Source: Typhlomys cinereus (Eukaryota > Chordata > Mammalia > Rodentia > Platacanthomyidae). Taken from it: DNA of 64,000 nt. Made by a program: the position numbers and the translations under genes. Shown here in pieces: positions 24,350-34,979 of this stretch (the stretch's first letter is position 1; each line of letters starts with the position of its first letter). The stretch lies in the NCBI GenBank assembly GCA_023101885.1, contig JALPQD010000639.1, positions 868,001 through 932,000 of the forward strand, written 5' to 3'. A model generated the notes under the pieces. The model was not told where the DNA came from. It searched no databases and worked only from the letters and a program-made list of their open reading frames with translations.

Positions 24350-25080
24350 ATTATCAGAGTGTGCTGATCCTCTTAACGATAGTTGTTTTATTTGCACTTC
24401 AGTTAGACTTGTGAGCACGGCATATTAATTCATGAGGCATCCAGCTGCCAATTCACAGTATGGAAGGTTTAATGTAGTGTTAGCTTGTTCAAGTGCCTGG
24501 AGAGGCGCAGGTGAGACTGCATGTGATTCTAATCTCTTTTCATAAGCCACAGATGAATTAGCATCACACATCAGTGTATCATCTTTTCACAGTTTATCCT
24601 TTTTCAATCAGTTTGCCGTTTCACCTTGTTAGTTCTGACAGAGACGAAGTAGAAATGCCGACAGCCGTCAAATGAACACAGCACTGAGTCACATATTTTT
24701 CCACTGTAGACAGCAAAGTCCAATCACTTTGGTCGGTAATGTTGCTGATTGTTTTAAAGGCCTTAATTAGAACCAATGTTGCTTTTTATCTGCAAAGTTT
24801 TGTACAAAGTAAATGCTCATTTTTAGGAAGGGTGCATGTGAGGCAAATGTGTACATTTAATCAGGCTAAACAAGCTCTTCAGACAATTTGTTCAGAAATG
24901 TCTCTAATTAAAGCCTGCCCTCCAGGTAATGTGGTGATCAGATCTACCAGTGGGGTATAAATTAAGGACATTATGCAATTAGCACTAGGACCACAAATGC
25001 AAGTGAACAGCTGAGTGGTTAGAGTGAATAAATACATAACTCCTAGGTGGCACTTCAATATTTAGGAAATGGTACGTATC
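24350..25080. promoter_or_regulatory. candidate conserved non-coding element (homeodomain-site cluster)
   Basis: Repeat-free, non-coding stretch dense in AT-rich homeodomain/POU-type words: TTAATT at 24425, ATGAATTAGCAT around 24553, TTAATTAG at 24763, CTAATTAAA at 24904 and ATGCAATTAGC at 24973. The rest has balanced composition rather than low complexity. Inference only: it resembles deeply conserved developmental enhancers in texture, but conservation cannot be measured here. Confidence 0.3.
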
Positions 25081-25284
25081 CCTTCAAGAATGTGCCATGG
25101 TGATAACTATAGGACTTCTTTGGGGACACTCAGCACAGGGGGATCTGGGTGTAACATGGTTTCTCTATCAGATCTTGGTGTTTTCTTGAACATCTCAGAT
25201 TTTTCTTTGCTGAAGTGTAACATTCCTTCCAGCTAATATAACAAGACAATAACATGTAATGAATCTAATGAAAACGTGACGTCT

Positions 25285-25619
25285 GGATGCAAAGAGGGCA
25301 TGGATAATGGTTCAGTCAGTAGAGAGTTTATTCTGAAAGCTTGAAGTCTTGCCTTGGTTCCTAGAATACATCTTAAGAAAAAATTGCTGGGTATGGTATA
25401 TGTTTGTGACATCAGCAGTGTGGATGTAGGATCATGCAGATAAGTTGGGCTGGCTGGCCAGCCAGCCCAACCTAACCAGTGAATCCAGGACCCCAGGAGA
25501 TACCATGTCTCAGACAATAGCAGCAGCAACAAGCAAAACAAGTAGATAGCTGGTGAAAAAGAAAATCAGAGGTTGACTTCCGACTTCTGTATGTACATGT
25601 ACATTTGCACACAGACAAT
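25285..25619 (+). mobile_element. B4/B3-like SINE
   Basis: Head 'aatggttcagtcagtagaga', 'aagtcttgccttggttcc', then 'ctgggtatggtatatgtttg', 'ggctggctggccagccagcc', 'gaatccaggaccccaggag', 'taccatgtctcagac' and 'aggttgacttccgacttctg'. This is the rodent B3/B4-type order, ending in a CA array. Moderately diverged. Confidence 0.7.
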
Positions 25620-25635
25620 GACACACACACACACA

Positions 25636-25700
<65 letters not shown>
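25620..25700. repeat. (CA)n microsatellite
   Basis: CA array with a single ATAC interruption and an ATATAT end; it sits exactly where the preceding SINE has its CA-rich tail. It gives rise to poly-CV and poly-TH frames. Confidence 0.96.
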
Positions 25701-26807
25701 GGCAGGATTAAAATATATGCTTCAGGGTGACCGAAGAATCAGAATAGGTATTGATAGAGAATGGGGTTACCTCCTCCTGCAGAATCAAAGAATGTAGTAT
25801 TTAGATTTCAGTCAGCACATACACCAAGGGATAAACAAATGCTTAGAACTAATCAAAATTAACCTTTCTTAAGAGTTTGAGCTCACAAGGAATTCTGTTG
25901 TCATATGTCAGCTCAACAACCTCTAAATTTCAATAATAATGAACATGAGATATGTATTTACCTGTAACTAAAAAATTAACAAGCTTCATTTCATCTTGAC
26001 ATTGTCCTCTTTTCCTGGGTTCATGGCAAGTGTATCCACATGAGCCAAAATACCAGAATTTAAATCTGTTTTGTGGAACATCAAGATCAACCCCCTCAAG
26101 CACAATGACCAGGTCCAAATGTTTGTGACCATCTCTGCAGGAGAAGCTGGAGACAGCAAGTCCCCCTTCCAGGTTCCAGACAGAGACCTCCTTCTATGCA
26201 GTTGACTATTCTGAGCCAGGAAGACAATGGCATCATCAGTCAGTTATGTAAATGGACACACATTGACATTTGGGACCCAAGGCTTTGATTGTGAGAGCTG
26301 CATGTTAAGAGTTTAACAGCAGCCCTTGGCAGTATCACCCACTAATTAGCAAATCTAGAAAACATCTAGATCTCTCAGACATTTCACAGGAAGCAAAATC
26401 ACTCCCATTGAGAACCATTGTATGAATTATTATGACTCAGAATATTTTATGTCCAAAGTTGCCCAGAACCAACATTTCATATGACTGTTGTCCTCATGAA
26501 TTTGGCTCACAACAAGACATACTTTCTGTAATGAAGAATGGGTACTCAACAGTCGACTTTCTACAGAGTTACAAATCTTGAAAGAATTTCATTTTTTTCT
26601 AATACCTAAAGTTCCATTGCAATAAGTTATATTAAGGTGCAAATAAAATTATTTTACCAGTCTAAGTCTTGGTCTTTGACCAAGTTGGTCATCTGCTTTC
26701 ATCTAATTTGTCAGATACTTATATGTGTGAAGGAAATTTTCAATGAAAACCAGAATGGGCATGACTGACAGTTCCAGAATTCTCCAATGAATACATCACA
26801 AACTTCT
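25701..26807. other. unassigned sequence
   Basis: No gene and no nameable repeat in about 1.1 kb. Confidence 0.45.
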
Positions 26808-27555
26808 TAATTATTTATTTATTTAAAATTTTTTTACGCAAGCAAAATGAGTTTGTATCTCTTGTCCCTCCTCTCCCACTCTCCCCTCTCTTCTCCAATC
26901 AAGCCATACCCCTTCTGCCTTCATATTCCTCTGCTTGTGTGGTTCATAAGTCTCCTTCAGGTAGTCTATGCTAGTAAGGGACCATGTCTCTGTGGTAGTG
27001 TAAATGGTCCTTCTGTGGGCAAACACATAGGTAAGGAATTTCCTCTTCTCTTGTCTGGCACCTGTCCCAAAGATTCTCTCCAAGTGGAGTTGTTTCTCTT
27101 GAGATCCTTGCTGGTCCATGGGGGAATACTGATATGTCAGTCACTGTGTAGGACTGGAGATAGAGAAGTTCCCACATATACTCATTCCACCAACTCATTT
27201 CACATCATGGTCTAAACAATGCTGCTTCCATCTAGTCAGAATTCCTGTGATCCTGTCCTCCCATTCCTCACATGAGCTTTCCAATGGATTAGAAATATAG
27301 AAAAGTTTCTAATCCTCCATAGGTTTTCTTTCCAACTAATAAGCAATTTTCTCTTAGGAACCTTTCAGCCCGTGTTCCTTAAACATCAGCACAGTCCATC
27401 AACATGGGCATTCTGAATGATGATATATTTCAAGAAAGATGGCAAAATTCACTATAGTTCTAGATCCCCATCTTTTCTCATTCTTCCATCAGTATGTGAA
27501 ATCTGCTCAGTCTTCTCATCCGTTTTTCAAGGAAACTTCTTCAGCCACTTGTATA
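26808..27555 (-). mobile_element. antisense L1-like 3' segment
   Basis: Read on the minus strand, it ends with a purine-rich tract ('gagaagagaggggagagtgg') and an A/AT-rich tail ('aaattttaaataaataaata'), the arrangement of an L1 3' UTR. A 51-bp block (26910-26960) recurs inverted inside the sense L1 at 27751-27801. The rest is unfamiliar, so the L1 assignment is partly inferred from that shared block and the tail. Confidence 0.5.
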
Positions 27556-27613
27556 AATTTTCCCTCACTTTAGCAAAGTTATGGAATTTTCCCTCACTTT
27601 AGCAAAGTTATGG
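27556..27613. repeat. perfect 29-bp tandem duplication
   Basis: The unit begins 'aattttccctcactttagca' and ends 'aagttatgg'; the second copy follows immediately at 27585 without mismatch. It straddles the boundary between the antisense segment and the sense L1, whose ORF2 similarity begins inside the unit ('tagcaaagttatgga'). Confidence 0.95.
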
Positions 27614-28903
27614 AAACAACTGTCGAACAGTTGATGAGTGGATAAGGAAAATGTGGTACATTTATACAATGGAATACTACTCAGCCATCAAAAATGATGA
27701 ATTAATGAAATTTTATGGGAAATGGATGGAATTAGAAAAAATTATATTGACTGAAGGAGACTTATGAACTACACAAGCAGAGGAATATGAAGGCAGAAGG
27801 GACACAGAAAGTCCCAGACACAGAAAATTAAGTGCCGTATGTACTCTCTAATAGGCGGATCCTAGTACCAAACTCACTTAGTGACACACTCAAAGATAAA
27901 TCTCTGTAGTACCTATAGTAATTGCAAAGATTATGCACAGGAGGGAAGGGGAAGGAGGGCCCCGCCAACAACAAGGAGATAGGGGATCATGCTATAGCAA
28001 AGAAAATAAGCCACCATCAAGGACTCCAAGTAAGTAATGAGACATTTGGTTAAGCTTACAGACTTTCCTTCCTGGTCACTTGCAACTGATGGGGTATGAT
28101 CTCACCAGAAAGGGAGGGCATAGAGTCTGGCAGATAGAAGGTAACCATCCTGAAAATGGGAGACTAACCGCTCCCTCACCGCAGTCTCCTACTCTTATTC
28201 CACCTACCTTTGGATCTACTCTTATAATAAGACTATTTTAACAGCCTTTTGATCTCTGGCCAAGGAGTGACATCCAAAACCTATCAGGATGGAGCTAAGC
28301 GTAGTGCAGGAGCAGCAAAACTGAAAAAAAAAAATCAACAAACCATAATTCAGAACATCAGAGACTCTGCATCAACCACCTGGAACCAGGCAAGCCTAAT
28401 CTCTCCCCATCCCAAAGCTCAGGGAATTTGGGGAAGATTGTAAGAGCATAAAGATGGGAAGAGCAACGATATGCAAGATACTCCACACAAGTTAGGGCCG
28501 AAGAAATCATAATAGGACTTTCCATGACCTGAGCAATTATCAACATATCATTGACCCCCCAAAGTCTAGCATGGATCACAGGCACTAGGATCCTTAGAGG
28601 CAAGGGATTAACAGCCACAATAGTATTCCTATACTAAAGGGGAACATAAAAAAAAAAAACTCTAGGCAATGCTACTGAGTCCTGACACCTCATCAGAGAG
28701 GAGGACCCAATGGGAAGTTTGACATGCACACTAAAGGATGCTCCAGGAACTGGGGGAGGGGGAGGCACACTGAGAGAAAGGGAGCGTGGAAGGGAAGGGG
28801 AAAGAGGGGAAGGGAGCAAGGGAGTCCAGGGAGGGGTGGAGGGAAGGAGGGGAATGGGGTACTTATCAACTTTGTATGAGTGGAAGAAATAAAAAAAATA
28901 AGA
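27598..28903 (+). mobile_element. LINE-1 3' end (ORF2 C-terminus plus 3' UTR)
   Basis: 'tagcaaagttatggaaacaa', 'caatggaatactactcagcc' and 'atggatggaattagaaaaaa' mark the end of L1 ORF2. The 3' UTR follows, with a G-rich purine tract at 28749-28860 and a final 'aagaaataaaaaaaat' tail. Frame-broken. It carries an insertion-like 51-bp block at 27751. Its 3' UTR is shared with the next element, so both belong to one L1 lineage. Confidence 0.85.
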
Positions 28904-29041
28904 ACTCTGGTTATGAGTTTAAAAAAATGTCCAGGAGGGAGAATATTTTTTGCTGCATGTCAGAGCTGTTATTTTATAACTTACATTAATGAAATTATTA
29001 CATTTTAGAATCAACTAATCAATCTATTGATTGCCTTAAAA

Positions 29042-29945
29042 AGGACCATGTTACAGCAGAGAAAATAGGCCTCCATCAAGGAATGCAAGTAAGTAATGTG
29101 ACACGTAGTTAAGTTCACAGATGTTTGTTCCTGATCATGTACAAATGTGGGGGTATGATCTCACCAGAAGGGGAGGGCATATAGTCTGGCAGATAAAAAG
29201 TAATCATTTTGCAAATGGGTACTGACCCCTCCCTCCACTGAGGTTTCCTACTCTTATTACATCTACCCTTAAATGTGCTATTTAAACAAGACTCCAGTTT
29301 AACAGCTTTTTGTCTCTGACCAGGGGGTGACATACAGTGCCCATCAGTGGAGTGAAGGGCATTGCAGGAGCAGCAAAACTGAAAAAGAAAATCAACAAAC
29401 CACAATCCAGAACTTCAGAGACTCTATATCAACCACATAGAACTAGGCCAGCCTAATCTCCCCCCATCCTGAAGCTCAGGAACATTTGCAGGAGGAGGCA
29501 ATAAGATTGTAAGAGCAAAAGGATGGGAGGAGCAATGATTTGCAAGATTCTCCATGCAATTTGGGCCGAAGCAATCATAATAGGACTTTGCATGCCCTGC
29601 TCAATGTCCAACACACTATTGACCTCACAAAGTCTAGCATCAGCTAAAGGCACCAAGATCCTTGGAGGCAAGGGATTGACAGCCACAGTAGTGTTCCTGT
29701 GCTTAAGGGGAACACGAGAAAGGGTTCAGGGAAATCCCACTGGGTCCTTGGACGTCATTGGAGAGGAGGACCCAGAGGAGAGTTAGGCATACACAATAAA
29801 GGACTCTCTGGGAATTGGGGGGGAGGCACTGGGGGATGGGGAGGTAGGGAGGGAGAGTAGGGTGTTCGGGGGGAGGAGGAGGGAGGGAGGGAACTGGTCT
29901 ACCTATTAAGTTTGTACGAGCGGAAATAATAAAAAATGTATTAAA
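29042..29945 (+). mobile_element. LINE-1 3' UTR, second co-oriented copy
   Basis: Begins at the point corresponding to about 27988 of the previous copy ('tacagcagagaaaataggcc') and follows it collinearly ('gggagggcatatagtctggc', 'ggcaagggattgacagccac', G-rich tract 29817-29891, tail 'gaaataataaaaaatg'). 5'-truncated and non-coding. Confidence 0.88.
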
Positions 29946-30165
29946 AAAAGAAAGGCTATACATATGACAGTTTTCTTTCAGGAGATTGTCTCCAACTTTG
30001 AAGACATCAGTGACAAGCATATGTGTTAAAACTGGTTTTGTTATCAGTTACACAACTTAACAGCTGCATCATAATTATTAGTCATTATTTTCCTACATTT
30101 AGATTTTATTTCTGCTAAACTTTGCTACAATTTCCAAGACAATATTTTTGTTCATTTCTTGACAT

Positions 30166-30181
30166 TATATATATATATATA
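30166..30181. repeat. short (TA)n
   Basis: About eight TA units. Confidence 0.9.
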
Positions 30182-30366
30182 TTAGAAAAATGACTACTTA
30201 TTCATAGAATACGAAACTTTCTTTCAGTGACTAACTCAGACTGTTTCCAAGAAGGGCCCATAGATGATGGCTGTTTCACTATTTTTTTGCATTTTATTTT
30301 TAACTATTTGGTAATGTAGGACAATGAAAATTGTATTTGAAATTTTTAGTTTAAAAATAGTTTCAT

Positions 30367-30580
30367 GGGGCTGGAGAGGTGGCTCAGGGGTTAAGCCTTT
30401 GCCTTGAAGGCAGAAGGTCTTGAGTTGGGATCCTAAACCCCACATATAGATGCTGGGCGGAAGTAGGGGCGGCCTGCATTTCTGGTCCTGGTAGGGCGGA
30501 GCCTGTGAATCCCAGGGCAGAGTAAACAAGGAGGAGGTGGAAGCAATCCATGGTGGTTCCTGAATTCGTTCGTCCGTGGT

Positions 30581-30634
<54 letters not shown>

Positions 30635-30666
30635 TTGAATAAATAAGAAATAATAAAAAAATTAAA
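30367..30666 (+). mobile_element. B2-like tRNA-headed SINE, copy C (long subfamily)
   Basis: Head 'ggggctggagaggtggctca', GC-rich body and the long-form 'cagagtaaacaaggaggagg'. 'ggtggttcctgaattcg' leads to a (CA)n array at 30582-30630 and an 'aattgaataaataag' tail. A perfect 14-bp target-site duplication AAAAATAGTTTCAT lies at 30353-30366 and 30667-30680. Several CpG positions are decayed to TG/CA, making it older-looking than copy D. Confidence 0.92.
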
Positions 30667-31049
30667 AAAAATAGTTTCATAGTATTTTCTCTTTAAAAAA
30701 TCTATAATTGTCCAGTTGCAGCTTATTTCCTAAAGGACTAATTATTCATGGCTGAATTGTTAGAACTCTTCACATATTTAAATTATAGGATTTTTTTCTT
30801 AGTAATACATTTCACATATAAAAATGTTTTCATATATTTAAAACTGTTATGTTAAAACCATTTTGAATCTGTTATGAAGAGCTCATATAATCTTCTTTAC
30901 ATGATCATTATGTCCTCCTCTAAAATAAGGACTTTATGGATCTACATATAAGTTGAAACTTCCTATAGAAATAAGTTTTCTTTACTCAGTTATAACCTAT
31001 AACTTAGATTTTTCTAATAAACCATAAAAATCTGACTTTTTAAAATAAA

Positions 31050-31475
31050 CCAGAAAGAAAGGATAAAGAAGGAAAGAAAACAGGAAAGGAAAATAAAAGA
31101 AAAGAAAGGTAAGAAGGAAAAAAAGAAGGAAGGAAGGAAGGAAGGAAGGAAGGAAGGAAGGAAGGAAGGAAGGAAGGAAGGAAGAGAGGTAAAGAGGCAG
31201 GAAGAGAGGGAGGGAGGGAGAGAAGGGAAGAGGGAAGGAAAAGTAAAATTAAAAAAGAAAGAAAGAAAAGAAAAAGAAGAGTAAGAAAGAAAGAAAAAGA
31301 AAGAAAAGAAGAAGAATAAGAAAAAGAAAGAAAGAAGAAAGAAAAAAGAAAAAAAGAAAGAAAAACACATGTGGGGAGGAGAAGAAGGAATCAGCAGGAA
31401 GGCAGGAAGGAAGGAAGAAAGGGAAGAATGAAAAAAGAAAAAGGAAAAGGGAAGGAAGGAGAAGACAGAAGCCAG
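31050..31475. repeat. long homopurine tract with (GGAA)n core
   Basis: About 425 bp that are nearly all A/G on the plus strand. A GGAA/AAGG tetranucleotide array spans about 31125-31183, with AAAG/AAGA-rich flanks. The 162-codon minus frame here is an S/F/L-rich artefact. Confidence 0.95.
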
Positions 31476-32049
31476 AGGAAAGTTAACTCCCTGCCCCTGC
31501 AAGTTATAACAACTATAATTAAAACACTGGGATACATTTTACTGTGATTCCTTCTCATTATTGCATAAATGTGTAACAACTACTTTCACTGCATTGCCAT
31601 TGTGTTAGTTATTATAAGCGAACTAGAGATAATTTTAAATGTAAAGGAAGTTGTTTATTTTAAGATACAACATTAACTGTGAAATTTCTCATCTACATAG
31701 CTCCTGGACCCATTCTCATGTCCACGCAGAGGCAAAACACTCCTGGAGAACAATAAAATGTGGAAGTAATACTGCAGTCAAGGATAGGGACACACTGTGA
31801 TCACTTCTCAGTATGGTGTGTCCACAATGCATTTTGCTGTTTTGTTTTAAATCTAAGGAAATCTTGATAAGTGACCAGCACCTGTGCGCATAATGGAATT
31901 GGAAAAGGCCATTTGGGGAAATGACTGTGTTGAGTTCTCTGAAAAGTAATTTCAAGCAGCAAGACCTAACAAAACATTAGAGCTTGGGATGTAAGTCATC
32001 GTGCATACAGACAGTTTCATAATTCAGATCTCTTCTGGTTTTCAGATCA
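31476..32049. other. unassigned spacer between two purine tracts
   Basis: Mixed-composition sequence with no gene or repeat recognised. Confidence 0.4.
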
Positions 32050-32346
32050 AAATTCACAAAAAAGACAAAAGAAAGAAACAAGGCAGAAAAGCAAAAAAAA
32101 AAAAAAAAAAGGAAGAAGAAGGAGGAAGAGGAAGAAGAAGAAAAAAGAAGAAGAAAGAAAGAAGAGAAGAAAGGGGAGAGATGGAGAAGAGAAAACCAGG
32201 ACAAAAAAAGAATAACGAACACACAAAAACAGAAAATGGTGATCAAAGGGAAAAAAGAAAGAAAAGACAGAAGAGGAAAGGAGAGAAGGGAAAAAAAAAA
32301 GAAGAAAAAAATGAAAAAAAAAGAAAAGAAAAAAAGCAAAGAAAAA

Positions 32347-32378
<32 letters not shown>

Positions 32379-32420
32379 AATAAAGAGAGAAAAACAAGCA
32401 AAAAAGAAAAGATGTTTCCT
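32050..32420. repeat. second long homopurine tract
   Basis: About 370 bp of A/G-rich, mostly AAAG/GAAG sequence on the plus strand with a few interruptions around 32190-32240. The K/E-rich plus frame and F/S-rich minus frames (up to 154 codons) are low-complexity artefacts. Confidence 0.94.
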
Positions 32421-32972
32421 GTTACAGAAATCCTGTCTCACCTCTAGGAACCGCTCACAGATTCATTCCTAGAGCACTGCCCTCGCTTAGCTCTTGTTTC
32501 AATCTGTTCGCTCTCCAGGTTTTCATCTCTTCCATGCTAGTGTTTCAAAAGATCTAAAGTATGATTTTCTGCTTAGAACTAATACCTATTTTTAAAATGA
32601 GTTTCCTTTCTCTTTCAGACAAAGGAAGAAGGCAATTTCTGCAGGGCAAAAGCTATTATAAGATTTTTGGTGAATGAGTTTCCTACTTCTTAAATTTTTC
32701 ATTGCCATGGAAACTTGCAACCATATTATCAAAAGTTTCTTTCCTTAATCACAGTCAAGCCAGGATGCCACGTGGCCGGATGGACTCTCTAGCCAGCGCT
32801 TGGGGGCTTAATCTCAGCCAGGATTCTCAGAAAGTTCTGTTTCTGGCTCCGGGTTTTGTGGAATCCGCATGAGTGTGGTTTGGACTCGCTGTGAGATACT
32901 GTTCCCACCCGTCACTAGTATAGTATCTTCTTCATGGTCTGAATTAGTGTTTGTACAAGTGCACCCCCAACA

Positions 32973-33011
<39 letters not shown>

Positions 33012-33746
33012 GAGCTCTTTACGCTGGAGTTTTCAAAATTTTCAAAATTCTGTTTCATACTTAGATTTGTCACTTGTGGTAAAATTTACATTTCTACCAC
33101 TCATTAATTTTGGAATTGTTTTTTATTCTCCAGTGTATCATGATTTATGTAGATTCTTTCTGTGCCATATATTTTACAGAATCCTAATTCTTATGAACAT
33201 TTAGTCCTTGTGCTTCAAGTCAAGATAAGCCCTGACATTTCTCATCCATGACTAAGACCACTCGGGATATGAAGTGCAAGTTATTAACACCACAAGTTTG
33301 ATAGCATAGCTAGTTTTAAGGAACAGAATTACAGGGTTCATTGAAAAAAAATACCTTAAAAAGTATATACTGAGGAGAAAATTTATAAAGTAATTTAAAA
33401 AACATATGTACCAAGACATTTCCTTGTTAAATAATAAATACCCATAGAAATACTAATGGAAACTACAAGGCTCTGGCTTCTAGGATTTTGCTAAGGATGA
33501 CATATTTTATATTAACTTATTTATTTTGCTGCCTTGTTTGTTTAGTTTTAAACCTTTAGTTTTGTTTTGTGGCAGGCTGGGCCCATGTATCTTACAGTAT
33601 TATGAAACATGTCACCCTCCTGCCTCTGCCTTCTGAATGTGATGATTTCCAGCATCCTCCAGCACACCTGGTTCCACATGTGATGTTTATATTGTGTCCC
33701 ACAGCACCAACAGGAGGTAAAGTTACACTTCAAAATATAAATATGG
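32421..33746. other. unassigned sequence with a (CA)n array
   Basis: Contains a (CA)n array at 32970-33007. Otherwise no gene or nameable repeat. The flanks of the array are not low-complexity. Confidence 0.45.
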
Positions 33747-34025
33747 GAGGGCTGTGGAGATGGCTTAGCTAGTAAATGAACTTCTGCACAAGTAAGCGGA
33801 CTTGAGTTCAAATCCTGAGCAAAACCTTATATGGCCACTAGCACTGGGGGTGGCGTATTGGGAACGAGCATCACTGGAAACTGCAGGACAGTCAGCCGAA
33901 CTGAAAAAGGAACCACCAAAGGTTCAGTGAGAGATACTGTCTCAAGGGAATAAGGCGGAGAGTGGCAGATGCCATTAACATCTTCCTCTGGCAACAGTTC
34001 GTGCACAGAGATATTTATATATAGT
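33747..34025 (+). mobile_element. B4/B3-like SINE, diverged
   Basis: Head 'gagggctgtggagatggctt', B-box region 'gacttgagttcaaatcctg', body with 'gttcagtgagagatactgtc' and 'gggaataaggcggagagtg', and an end with 'cttcctctggcaacag'. The order matches rodent tRNA-headed B3/B4-type SINEs and the copy at 62263. Confidence 0.7.
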
Positions 34026-34615
34026 CAAATTATAGTTAACACTGATTTAAGTCAAAGCCCTAAAGTATACAAATTGTTTTATTCCCATACTATTTTCTTC
34101 TTGACCAGTATTAGAAATATCAACATGTCAGGAACTTCTAATGTTTAAATTTTGCAAGAAAATAATTATTATCTCACAGCTCATAGACACTTGAAGGGTT
34201 TTCTGTAATAAGTTCATAAGCCTTACCCCACTTCTGATATAATTCAGAAGTGGTCTTACAGAGCCTGGTGAAGAGCTTGGGCTTTGCAAAAGGTAGAGTG
34301 TTTGAATCAAACTGAGCTTAGCTATTTTGCTCTGTGCAATGTGAAAGTGAGATTTATAGAAGAAATACTAGAAAATCAGACAAGATTATAAGAATTTTAT
34401 AAGCATAATAGAACCTCAATCAAAAGAATTCCAAGAGGAAAATGCTCGTATACATAGCTGCAAGTATTCATTTGAAACCTAAAATTTCAAAGGACTGAAA
34501 CATTGGAATTCTGGTATTATTTTGCATGAATGAATCTGAATACCTTCCCTTTCAAAAACCAAATTTTGTAGAATTTCCAATAAATAAATAGCTGTGTTGA
34601 AGTTATCTTAAAATC

Positions 34616-34732
34616 AGGGGTTGGTGGGTGAAATGGCTCAGAGGGAAAAGGTGAACTGAATGTTATTTCTAGAGCCTGCACAGTAAAAGGAGAGAGCTAA
34701 GACACACAAATTGCCCTCTAAACTCCACATGT

Positions 34733-34789
<57 letters not shown>

Positions 34790-34807
34790 TTAAATAAAGA
34801 AATAAAA
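34616..34807 (+). mobile_element. tRNA-headed rodent SINE, short, with CA tail
   Basis: 'ggggttggtgggtgaaatgg ctcag' head, 'attgccctctaaactccaca tgtg' and a CA array (34736-34783), followed by 'acattaaataaagaaataaa'. An 8-bp direct repeat TTAAAATC at 34608-34615 and 34808-34815 fits a target-site duplication. Confidence 0.7.
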
Positions 34808-34979
34808 TTAAAATCCAAGTACAATTTGACCATGATCCAGAGAAGAGATCTTACAGAGAGCTTCACAGTCCCCAGTTTCACATAGATATGCTACTGCACT
34901 GCCTGCTTGTTTTATTTTCTCAATTCATGTGAAGCAGTTTATAATGGAAACAATGAGCAGTTTAGGGAACTTAAAATCC

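Noticed and set aside
25620..25700. CRISPR-like regularly spaced repeat
   Set aside because: A dinucleotide microsatellite with no repeat-spacer structure; the rodent context excludes it.
31014..32472. Long S/F/L-rich and K/E-rich frames up to 162 codons
   Set aside because: Direct consequence of homopurine/homopyrimidine tracts, where stop codons are rare on the pyrimidine strand; no domain or splice context.
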